DNA of 64,000 nt. It comes from Bacteroidia bacterium. Lineage in GTDB: Bacteria; Bacteroidota; Bacteroidia; Bacteroidales; GWA2-32-17. The notes below the pieces were generated by a model. It was given only the letters and a program-made list of their open reading frames with translations, did not search any database and was not told the DNA's origin. Shown here piece by piece: positions 47,736-54,875 of this stretch. The stretch lies in contig JACREQ010000046.1 in assembly GCA_016218155.1 (NCBI GenBank), positions 159,012 through 223,011 on the forward strand, read 5' to 3'. How positions within the stretch are numbered: the stretch's first letter is position 1; each line of letters starts with the position of its first letter. Both the position numbers and the translations under genes were made by a program.

Positions 47736-49540
47736 TGAGTTACGATCCTTTTGTTCTGCCTTTTAGTATTGGATTAGTAATAGTCATTATACTTATTTTG
47801 TGGAAATATTTCCGTTGGGTTTTCTTACATGATAAATCAGAGCGTATACAAATATTGAAAACAATTTTCAGTCTGAAATTATTTTCAATTGTGAAAGAAA
47901 TATTTATGGAAGTATTGTTACATAGAAGAATTTTTAGAATTAATCCTGTCTTAGGATATATGCATAGCAGTTTTGCATTTGGTTGGTTCCTTTTAATTTT
48001 AGGTGGAACTATAGAATCAAAATTGCATAATCATAATGCATTTAATATGTTTTACGAGCCTATATTCTTTAAATTCTTTAGTCATAATATTGATGGATTT
48101 CCTTTTGCAAGTGGTTTTAAGTTTATAATGGATTTTATTCTTTTGTATATTTTATCGGGTCTTGTGTTAGCAATGGCAAAAAGATTATACAAAAGAATGT
48201 TTGGAATGAAGCATACAACCAAACTAAAATTGGTTGACAGATTAGCACTAACATCACTTTGGTGTATTTTTCCATTAAGACTTTTAGCAGAAAGTTTTAC
48301 TTCTGCACAATACCATAATGGTGGATTTTTAACAGGAAATCTAGGTGATTTCTTAGTAACTTTTTTACCTGTTAATCAATTGGCTTATCCTACATGGTGG
48401 GCATATTCAATAGCTCTAGGTGTGTTCTTTGTTATGTTGCCATACAGCAGGTATATGCACATTCCAACCGAAATGGTTTTAATTATTCTTAGAAAAGCAG
48501 GATTTAAGACAGAAAAAAAATATACAGGTTTTTCAAGAGTTGAAGTTCAATCTTGTTCCCGCTGTGGTATTTGTTTAGATGCTTGTCAGGTTTATACTGC
48601 AACACAGCGCAATAAAATGTTGCCAGCTTATTTTTTGCAGTCTGTTCGCTTTAATAAAAAGGGAAAACAGGGATTAACCGATTGCCTTATGTGTGGTCGC
48701 TGCCAGGAGGTATGTCCTGTGGGTATTGGTGTAAATGCAATAAGAAGAGTAAAGCGTAATGAGCTTTTTGATGAGAAAGGTGCCGAATTTGGCTATCTTG
48801 AAGAAACAAAACACATATCAAAGAAGGCTGATGTTATATATTTTGCAGGTTGTATGACTCATTTAACTCCAACAATCAAGAAATCAATGATTGCTTTGTT
48901 AAAAAAGGCAGAAATTAATTTCTGGTTTATGGATGAAGATGCAAGTATTTGTTGTGGAAGACCATTACAGCTTTCCGGAAAGGAAAAGGATGCTAATATA
49001 CTTGCTGATAAAAACAGAGAATTAATTGCAAATAGCGGAGCTAAATTATTGGTTACTTCATGTCCAATATGCTATAAGATTTTTAAAGAAGATTACAAAC
49101 TCAATATAAAAATCCAACATCATACAGAATATTTGAATGAACTTGTAAATATAGGTAAATTAAAACCGGTTAATTTGAACTTCTCTGCAGTTTACCATGA
49201 TCCATGCGATTTAGGAAGAGGCTCTGGAATTTATAATCAGCCACGTGAACTTCTTGGTAAAATATCAGTTCTTACTAAAACAGAATCCGAAAAAAACATG
49301 GCACTATGTTGTGGTAATAGCTTAGCTAATCTACCTGCTGGTTTTGATGACAAAGAATTAATGGCTGCAAATGCTGCTGAGCAATTGTGCTTATCAAATC
49401 CAGATAAACTTATTACCTCTTGCCCATTATGTAAAAAAGCTTTTGCACAAGCTTGTAATGAAAAGAAAACTGCAAAGCAAGTAGAAGTTAAAGATATTGC
49501 AGAAGTGCTTGCAGAGGCCGTTAATATTAAAAATTTCTAA
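47735..49540 (+). CDS. Membrane Fe-S oxidoreductase: HdrE/DsrM-like plus HdrD/DsrK-like fusion
   Basis: A 601-residue protein. Residues about 1-260 have about six membrane segments with histidines (for example His77 and His242) that could bind heme b, as in NarI/DsrM/HdrE. Residues 274-327 hold two [4Fe-4S] sites (Cys274, 277, 280, 284 and 317, 320, 323, 327). Residues about 370-570 have two CCG domains: Cys373, 406-407, 443, 446, and Cys491, 525-526, 563, 566. It is built to link menaquinone in the membrane to a thiol/disulfide site in the cytoplasm. It is the last gene of the hdr operon and overlaps the convergent gene end by 14 bases. Confidence 0.88.
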   Translation: MSYDPFVLPFSIGLVIVIILILWKYFRWVFLHDKSERIQILKTIFSLKLFSIVKEIFMEVLLHRRIFRINPVLGYMHSSFAFGWFLLILGGTIESKLHNHNAFNMFYEPIFFKFFSHNIDGFPFASGFKFIMDFILLYILSGLVLAMAKRLYKRMFGMKHTTKLKLVDRLALTSLWCIFPLRLLAESFTSAQYHNGGFLTGNLGDFLVTFLPVNQLAYPTWWAYSIALGVFFVMLPYSRYMHIPTEMVLIILRKAGFKTEKKYTGFSRVEVQSCSRCGICLDACQVYTATQRNKMLPAYFLQSVRFNKKGKQGLTDCLMCGRCQEVCPVGIGVNAIRRVKRNELFDEKGAEFGYLEETKHISKKADVIYFAGCMTHLTPTIKKSMIALLKKAEINFWFMDEDASICCGRPLQLSGKEKDANILADKNRELIANSGAKLLVTSCPICYKIFKEDYKLNIKIQHHTEYLNELVNIGKLKPVNLNFSAVYHDPCDLGRGSGIYNQPRELLGKISVLTKTESEKNMALCCGNSLANLPAGFDDKELMAANAAEQLCLSNPDKLITSCPLCKKAFAQACNEKKTAKQVEVKDIAEVLAEAVNIKNF

Positions 49541-50408
49541 TTGCTCTTACGCAAAGTTCAGTGTGTGCTGACCATGAAGCGAATTTTCCTGTTTCAAAAT
49601 TAATTTTCCAAGCGTAAATAGAATCTTTCTGAGTGGATGACCAACAGTCAAATCTTAGATCAGAGTTTATAGTATTCTTATTTTTATATAAAATATATAA
49701 TTCATCGCGGCTTGGTAAATACCAGTCACTATATCCATTTAAAACAAGACTGTAACATACTTTAGCTGCATAGTTTCCCGAAAGACCGAGAGTTGATACA
49801 ATAGTGTTAGTATTAGTTAATCCAGTGCCTAATTCGTAAGAAGTAATAATATCTAAGTAAGCTAGACCATGCCATGTAAATAAAAATAAACCCGGGTTAC
49901 CTTGAATAGGAATATATATGTTTTCTGTTGCGACAATTAATCCATGATTTTGCCCTGCAATATAACCTGGGTCACCCGGTTGAAAGAAATATGCAATTTT
50001 ACCCCCCTGAAATTCTTTGCCAATTCCTTTAGAAAACTTAATAATTTCTCCATATCCGGTACCTTCGCTATTTGTCGCATATGCCCGTACATAATATGTT
50101 GTTCCAAAAGATAATCCTGTCATAATAGATGTGAAATTTACACTACCAATTCCATTATTTGTTTTGTTATCATTTATTGTAGGACTTTGTTGAGTACTCC
50201 AACACACACCTTTAGATGTTATTACCGGGATATCATTATTCATTATAATACCACCGCATTTAGAAATACTATCTGTGCTATCACTGACGGTAATTGTAGT
50301 TAATATAGGAATTTTGATTATCGTGTCATTAGTTTCTGATTTTTTACAGCTAATTATTGAGAATAAAAAAAATCCGATTATAGTTGTGGTTATAAATACT
50401 GTTTTCAT
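49527..50408 (-). CDS. DUF1566-type lipoprotein
   Basis: A 293-residue lipoprotein: lipobox IISC (Cys21), followed by a fibronectin-like part (about 40-130: GVCWSTQQSPTINDN, TTYYVRAYATNSEGTGYGE) and a C-terminal DUF1566/Lcl-type domain (NGYSDWYLPSRDELYILY, WSSTQKDSIYAWKINF, CVRAIRNF). It is likely outer-membrane attached, perhaps adhesive. Its end overlaps the hdr fusion gene by 14 bases, and it sits downstream of the AraC-type regulator on the same strand, 11 bases away. No link to sulfur chemistry can be seen. Confidence 0.8.
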   Translation of the reverse strand: MKTVFITTTIIGFFLFSIISCKKSETNDTIIKIPILTTITVSDSTDSISKCGGIIMNNDIPVITSKGVCWSTQQSPTINDNKTNNGIGSVNFTSIMTGLSFGTTYYVRAYATNSEGTGYGEIIKFSKGIGKEFQGGKIAYFFQPGDPGYIAGQNHGLIVATENIYIPIQGNPGLFLFTWHGLAYLDIITSYELGTGLTNTNTIVSTLGLSGNYAAKVCYSLVLNGYSDWYLPSRDELYILYKNKNTINSDLRFDCWSSTQKDSIYAWKINFETGKFASWSAHTELCVRAIRNF

Positions 50409-50419
50409 TACTTTTGTTA

Positions 50420-51004
50420 TTAATATAATTTATCCAATGGTTTCTTTAGTAGTTTACCATCTTTTTTATAATCGGTAACTGTTAATCCGGTAATTTTTCT
50501 GAAAGTATTTGAAAGATGTTGAACGCTGCTAAAATCCATCATATAGGCAATCTCACTTAAGGTATATTCTTTTTGAAACACCAGTTCTTTGCAACGCTCA
50601 ATTTTATGTAGTATAATAAACTTTTCGAGTGTAATTCTTTCATGTTTTGAAAAAAGCTTGGAAATATTCTGGTAGCTCATATTCATTTTTTCAATCAGAT
50701 AATCAGATTTTCTGATAATTGAGTTTACGTTATTTGAATAATGAACAAGTTCAATAATTGTACTTTTAATTTGTTCTACTAATATCTGGTCGCGATCTGA
50801 AACTAAATCAAAGCCATTATCTGCCAATAATCTTCTTATGAATTTTGAATCTACTTTTTCAGGATTGTAATTTATAGTTGCTTTACCTAATTCCATTGAA
50901 ATAACAAATATCTCATGTTTTGTAAATTCCTGGCTGATAACTTTAGCGCAGCAATTACAAACCATGTTTTTAATATAAATTATATCAGTTATATTATTAT
51001 TCAC
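50420..51004 (-). CDS. AraC-family regulator with metal-binding-like N-terminal domain
   Basis: A 194-residue protein. Residues about 1-75 look like a heavy-metal-associated (HMA) fold with a Cys-rich loop MVCNCC (Cys16, 18, 19) and a strand-helix pattern ending LADNGFDLVS. The C-terminal half is an AraC double helix-turn-helix (LEKFIILHKIERCKELV, YTLSEIAYMMDFSSVQHLSNTFRKITGLTVTDYKK). Such proteins in Bacteroidota may sense a metal or thiol. It lies between the two Hdr/Dsr operons and next to the Crp-type gene, so it is a candidate controller of one or both. Targets are not shown by the sequence. Confidence 0.8.
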   Translation of the reverse strand: MNNNITDIIYIKNMVCNCCAKVISQEFTKHEIFVISMELGKATINYNPEKVDSKFIRRLLADNGFDLVSDRDQILVEQIKSTIIELVHYSNNVNSIIRKSDYLIEKMNMSYQNISKLFSKHERITLEKFIILHKIERCKELVFQKEYTLSEIAYMMDFSSVQHLSNTFRKITGLTVTDYKKDGKLLKKPLDKLY

Positions 51005-51090
51005 TCAAATAGCCGAAAGTAGAACAAACTTAAATTATTTTAACAGTAAATCCAAGAAAAATTTATATTGTAAACTAAATCAGGTAGTTG

Positions 51091-51795
51091 TTAACCGTTT
51101 TTGCTGATTCTTTGTAGTAGTTCGATTTTAACTAATTCAATACTATTTCTTGATACGTTTATAATACCGTCTTTTTTAAATTTTGTAATTATTCTTGTTG
51201 TGCTTTCCCTTGATATACCTATTAAATCGGCAAGTTCCTGACGGGATAGTTGTAATTCGAATTTATTTTTTTCGTAAATTTTCTCGGATAAATATAAAAG
51301 GATATTTGCAAATCTGCCGTCGATATTGTTTTTGCTGTTGGCTATAAATCTATAATAATTATAAATGTTTTCTTTGCCGATATCTCTTAAAATCTGGTAA
51401 GCAAAGCTACCATTAGATTTAATCAGTTGTTTGAAAATATTTATATCGATATAACAAACCTTAAGATCTTCGAGAGCAGCATATGAGTAATGATTTATTT
51501 TATCACCGAATAATGAGTGTAATCCTAAATATGTGTGGTTTCTTAAAATCTGAATTATTCTGGTTTCCTTATTTTGATCAATTACAAACTCTTTAACATA
51601 ACCGGTTTTTAAATAAACAATATTTGAAATAAGTGAATCAGACCGAATTATAATTTCACCTTTTTTAATTTCAGATTCCAGACTATTGTTACTTAAAAGT
51701 GTGTACTGGGCTTTATTAAGTAATGAGACTGCGCATGACATGTCAACGCAATCACTGCAACTGCTTTTATTTAAATCATCAAATGTTTTTAACAT
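51091..51795 (-). CDS. Crp/Fnr-family transcription regulator
   Basis: A regulator of about 234 residues from the ATG at 51795. A longer TTG frame from 51825 would start upstream of, and overlap, a likely -7 box, so the ATG is preferred. It has an N-terminal Cys cluster (Cys13, 16, 21 in SSCSDCVDMSC), a cyclic-nucleotide-type beta roll (LESEIKKGEIIIRSDSLISNIVYLKTGYVKEFV) and a C-terminal winged HTH (LSRQELADLIGISRESTTRIITKFKKDGII). The Cys cluster is compatible with an Fe-S cluster, as in Fnr. The space to the divergent dsr operon holds matching operator motifs. Confidence 0.85.
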   Translation of the reverse strand: MLKTFDDLNKSSCSDCVDMSCAVSLLNKAQYTLLSNNSLESEIKKGEIIIRSDSLISNIVYLKTGYVKEFVIDQNKETRIIQILRNHTYLGLHSLFGDKINHYSYAALEDLKVCYIDINIFKQLIKSNGSFAYQILRDIGKENIYNYYRFIANSKNNIDGRFANILLYLSEKIYEKNKFELQLSRQELADLIGISRESTTRIITKFKKDGIINVSRNSIELVKIELLQRISKNG

Positions 51796-51814
51796 TCTTA
51801 ATTTTTTTGAAAAG

Positions 51815-51822
51815 CAAAAATA
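51815..51822 (-). promoter_or_regulatory. -7 box (TATTTTTG) of the Crp/Fnr gene
   Basis: On the minus strand TATTTTTG fits TAnnTTTG and ends 20 bases before the chosen ATG. It supports the ATG at 51795 over the longer TTG start. Confidence 0.45.
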
Positions 51823-51860
51823 CAAATAAAAATCAGCCTTTTAAGTATTATAGACATAAA

Positions 51861-51882
51861 AAATGTGATGTAGGTCACATTT
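51861..51882. promoter_or_regulatory. Crp/Fnr-type operator palindrome
   Basis: TGTGA (51864-51868), six bases, then TCACA (51875-51879), with matching AAA...TTT flanks. This is the classic Crp/Fnr/HcpR symmetric site. It lies upstream of the Crp/Fnr gene's -7 box and 140 bases before the first dsr-operon gene. Confidence 0.7.
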
Positions 51883-51948
51883 AATCCAATGATTTTATCA
51901 CAAAACCATCTTAGTTAATATCACAAACTGGTTAAGACAACTATCACG
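51875..51948. promoter_or_regulatory. Four TCAC half-sites at exact 23-bp intervals
   Basis: TCACA at 51875, 51898 and 51921 and TCACG at 51944. The three on the right share TATCAC. The 23-bp step is just over two helical turns. Confidence 0.55.
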
Positions 51949-52023
51949 TACTATTATTTTTCCTTGATATATAAAGGAATTAACTTCGTTTAGTATTTAA
52001 AATTATTTAAAATATACAAATAA

Positions 52024-52362
52024 ATGAAAATAGCTATTCCTACAAATAATATGATTCATGTTGCCGATGAGCTGATTACGGCAAAAATGATCAGATTTTT
52101 TCAGGTTGATAAAAATGCAATTGTTAATGAGGAGTATTTTGATTTGAAACTAATAAATGATAGAAAATTAATAGTTGATTATTTTAAGAGTTTTTCTGTT
52201 ACTGCAATTGTTTTAAAAGGTATTGATAAGGAAGTTGGCAAAGCTCTGAACGATAATGGAATTAATATAGTTCATTCAAATGAAATAATTATTACAAATA
52301 CCATAACAAATTATCTGAAGGAATTAAACTTAAGAGATAGTATTTTTTGTTGTTGCCCATAA
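52024..52362 (+). CDS. NifX/NifB-C-terminal-like small protein
   Basis: A 112-residue protein of the dinitrogenase iron-molybdenum cofactor biosynthesis fold (MKIAIPTNNMIHVADELITAKMIRFF, VTAIVLKGIDKEVGKALNDNGI). The ending IFCCCP adds three adjacent cysteines. In nitrogen fixers the fold carries Fe-S cofactor precursors; many relatives outside nif regions may bind Fe-S clusters or metals. It opens the dsr-type operon, so it may deliver or hold clusters for the Fe-S-rich subunits. That is inference. Confidence 0.7.
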   Translation: MKIAIPTNNMIHVADELITAKMIRFFQVDKNAIVNEEYFDLKLINDRKLIVDYFKSFSVTAIVLKGIDKEVGKALNDNGINIVHSNEIIITNTITNYLKELNLRDSIFCCCP

Positions 52363-52371
52363 TTGTTAATT

Positions 52372-52611
52372 ATGCAGAATAAAATTTGTCCAAATTATAA
52401 AGGTTGTCAGGTTGTTACAATTGAGGGATTTTCTGGCAGTGAAAAAAAGAAATTGTTTTATATTTCTAAATTCTGCAAATCTGATACAGGGTATTGGCAT
52501 AGTTGCAAAAGGTTTCAGACAAAAAATGAACTAAACCTATGTCCTGATTTTGTTATGCCCGACACAAAATTAAAAATTGACGAAATACTTGATAAATTAG
52601 AAAATAACTAA
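52372..52611 (+). CDS. Small Cys-rich protein of unknown function
   Basis: A 79-residue protein from the ATG at 52372. A TTG at 52363, directly after the previous stop, could add three residues. Cysteines occur at positions 5, 10, 28, 38 and 49 (ICPNYKGCQ, KFCKSD, WHSCKRF, NLCPDF). Their spacing could bind a metal or Fe-S cluster. The C-terminus is helical. It lies between the NifX-like gene and dsrC with 9 and 11 base gaps, so it is very likely part of this operon. No family is recognised. Confidence 0.6.
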   Translation: MQNKICPNYKGCQVVTIEGFSGSEKKKLFYISKFCKSDTGYWHSCKRFQTKNELNLCPDFVMPDTKLKIDEILDKLENN

Positions 52612-52622
52612 AATAAAATAAC

Positions 52623-52940
52623 ATGGCACTACTTGAAATTGAAGGGAAAGCTTTTGAAGTTGATGGAGATGGATTCTTATCAACACCTGAAATATGGAAT
52701 GATGAAGTTGCAAAACTTTTTGCAAAATACGATGGCATCGAAGAAATGTCGGATAAACATTGGGTAATTGTAAAATATATCAGAAAGAATTTCGAAGAAA
52801 AAGGTAATGCTCCAATGATCAGAAGTATTTGCCAGGAGACAGGTGTAAAGCTTCGCGAAATTTATGAGTTATTTCCTTTAGGACCTGCGCGTGGTGCTTG
52901 TCGTGTAGCCGGATTGCCTAAACCAGATGGATGTGTTTAG
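52623..52940 (+). CDS. dsrC: DsrC sulfur-carrier protein with both redox cysteines
   Basis: A 105-residue DsrC/TusE-family protein. It shows GKAFEVDGDGFL, HWVIVKYIRKNFEEKGNAPMIRSIC, FPLGPARGACRVAGLPKPDGCV. The C-terminal arm keeps both Cys93 and Cys104 (the penultimate residue), the same length and numbering as the dissimilatory DsrC of Desulfovibrio. TusE-type members of tRNA thiolation keep only the penultimate Cys. Both are needed for the DsrC trisulfide cycle in sulfite reducers and for exchange with DsrMK. No dsrAB is seen, so sulfur must be loaded another way; the desulfurase in this operon is a candidate. Confidence 0.93.
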   Translation: MALLEIEGKAFEVDGDGFLSTPEIWNDEVAKLFAKYDGIEEMSDKHWVIVKYIRKNFEEKGNAPMIRSICQETGVKLREIYELFPLGPARGACRVAGLPKPDGCV

Positions 52941-52950
52941 TATAATATAC

Positions 52951-53562
52951 ATGAATTGGTATATTACAATTTCAGAAATATTATTTGCATTATGTTTAGC
53001 ATTCTGCATTTATACTCTGATTAGATTAGTAATTCTGGGAAAGCCTACCGATTACTCTAAAACAAAAGGCAATGTAAATTCTGCTGTAAAATATTCTTAT
53101 ACAGGTGGTATGAGTCCTGCAAAAAAGGAATCGGCATATTTGCATTTGCCTACATATATTGCAGGAATGTTATTTCATGTGGGAACATTTTTGTCATTAG
53201 CATTATTCTTAATTAATTTATTTGAACCGGAATATAATCATATTCTTAAAATATTTATATCCGTTGTTTTATTATTATCAGGGAATAGTGGTTTGTTTAT
53301 ATTAATAAAGAGAATAGTTAAAACAGAATTAAGATCATTGTCAAATGCTGATGATTATATTTCTAATGTTATAGTTACATTATTTCAGTTTGCAACTATT
53401 ATATATTTATTTGTACCAAACTCGTTATATTTTGTTATATCTGGTACTTTGTTTCTGTATTTGCCAGTTGGTAAATTAAAACATACTATATATTTTTTTG
53501 CAGCCAGATATCATTTAGGATTGTTCTATGGAAAAAGAGGTGTTTGGCCTCCGCAAAATTAA
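52951..53562 (+). CDS. DsrM-like membrane subunit
   Basis: An integral membrane protein of about 203 residues (from ATG 52951; an ATG at 52927 overlapping dsrC by 14 bases adds eight). About five hydrophobic segments are visible: ITISEILFALCLAFCIYTL, LPTYIAGMLFHVGTFLSLALF, VVLLLSGNSGLFILI, VIVTLFQFATIIYLF and ISGTLFLYLPVGKL. Histidines in LHLPTY, LFHVGT and KLKHTIYF and YHLGLFYG could bind heme b. This matches the NarI/DsrM type that connects quinone to the DsrK subunit. It precedes the DsrK-like gene by 9 bases. Confidence 0.8.
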   Translation: MNWYITISEILFALCLAFCIYTLIRLVILGKPTDYSKTKGNVNSAVKYSYTGGMSPAKKESAYLHLPTYIAGMLFHVGTFLSLALFLINLFEPEYNHILKIFISVVLLLSGNSGLFILIKRIVKTELRSLSNADDYISNVIVTLFQFATIIYLFVPNSLYFVISGTLFLYLPVGKLKHTIYFFAARYHLGLFYGKRGVWPPQN

Positions 53563-53571
53563 ATCATTTGT

Positions 53572-54864
53572 ATGTCGGTAACAACAGAAACAATAAATAG
53601 AGGTATTGCAGTTCTTGAGAATTTTCAGGACAGTAAACTTTTAACGAATTTAAACAGCTGTGTTCATTGCGGGTTATGTGCCGAGAGTTGTGTTTACTAC
53701 TTAACATTTAAGCACCCATATTATGTTCCGGCAAAAAAAGTTGATTTAATTTCTTCTTTATATAAACGATATTTCACTTTTATTGGAAAAAATATTCCTT
53801 TTTTAGTAAATGCAAAAGATCTTAATGAGGAAAATACCAAAGAAATGGTTGATCTTTTTTTTGGTGCATGTACAATGTGCGGCAGATGTAATCTGCATTG
53901 CTCAATAGGTATTGATATCGCATTTCTTGTAAGAACCGGAAGAATTATGCTTGCGCAGATGGGAATGATTCCTGCCACAATTCAGTCAACAGTTGATGCA
54001 TCGATTAATTCGGGAAATAATATGGGAATTACAACCGAAGAGTTTGTTGATACAATAAAATGGCTTGAGGATGAATTGAAGGATGAAATGAATGATGAAA
54101 ACGCAAGAATTCCTTTGAATGATAGTAATGTAAATATTTTATATACTTTAAATCCCAGAGAACCTAAATTTTTCCCTTTGTCAATCTCGGCAATGGCAAA
54201 GATTTTTTATGCAGCCAAGGAAAGCTGGACTATCTCAACTAAAATGTATGATGTTACGAATTATGGTTTTTTTACCGGAAATGTAAAAGAAGCAACCATA
54301 ATTGCCAACAGATTATTTGATGAAGTGAAAAATATTGACGCCAAGGAATTAATACTCGCCGAATGTGGTCATGGCTCAAGAGCATTTCGTTGGGAGGCTC
54401 CAAATTATTTAAAACAATCTTTTGATTTTGATACTAATACCTCTGTTGAATTAATTGCAGAATATATTAGAACAGGCAGGATAAAAGTTGATAAAACAAA
54501 GCTGACTCAAAAAGTAACACTTCACGATCCTTGTAATTTGGTGAGAAATGGTGGTGTTTTTAAAGAGCAAAGATATATTCTTGAGCAAGTTGTTACAGAT
54601 TTTGTTGAAATGACTCCAAATGGAATTGATAATTATTGTTGTGGAGGAGGAGGTGGGCAACTTGCTATGAGTGAATATAATGAAAGGCGAATGAAGATAG
54701 GCGAAAGAAAAGCAATACAAATAAGAAATACAAATGCTAAAATTGTTGTAACGCCATGTCATAATTGTGTTGACCAGCTTATGCAGCTAAATTCATATTA
54801 TAAATTAAACGTACAAATAAAAACAATAGCCGAAATTGTTGCCGATGCAATAATATCTGATTAA
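53572..54864 (+). CDS. dsrK: DsrK/HdrD-like Fe-S subunit
   Basis: A 430-residue protein with two [4Fe-4S] sites (Cys30, 33, 36, 40 and Cys100, 103, 106, 110) and a C-terminal CCG domain with Cys265, Cys321 (LHDPCNLVR), Cys356-357 (NYCCGGGGG) and Cys396, 399 (TPCHNC). The first CCG domain is reduced, lacking the CCG pair, as in DsrK. In sulfate reducers DsrK exchanges electrons with DsrC through a special [4Fe-4S] site. Its place between the DsrM-like membrane subunit and a cysteine desulfurase, with dsrC two genes upstream, supports the same partner. Which direction electrons flow cannot be told. Confidence 0.87.
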   Translation: MSVTTETINRGIAVLENFQDSKLLTNLNSCVHCGLCAESCVYYLTFKHPYYVPAKKVDLISSLYKRYFTFIGKNIPFLVNAKDLNEENTKEMVDLFFGACTMCGRCNLHCSIGIDIAFLVRTGRIMLAQMGMIPATIQSTVDASINSGNNMGITTEEFVDTIKWLEDELKDEMNDENARIPLNDSNVNILYTLNPREPKFFPLSISAMAKIFYAAKESWTISTKMYDVTNYGFFTGNVKEATIIANRLFDEVKNIDAKELILAECGHGSRAFRWEAPNYLKQSFDFDTNTSVELIAEYIRTGRIKVDKTKLTQKVTLHDPCNLVRNGGVFKEQRYILEQVVTDFVEMTPNGIDNYCCGGGGGQLAMSEYNERRMKIGERKAIQIRNTNAKIVVTPCHNCVDQLMQLNSYYKLNVQIKTIAEIVADAIISD

Positions 54865-54875
54865 AAAATAACAAA

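Noticed and set aside
52927..52951. Longer DsrM-like start at 52927
   Set aside because: It would overlap dsrC by 14 bases; the ATG at 52951 lies just after the stop as elsewhere in the operon. Not fully excluded.
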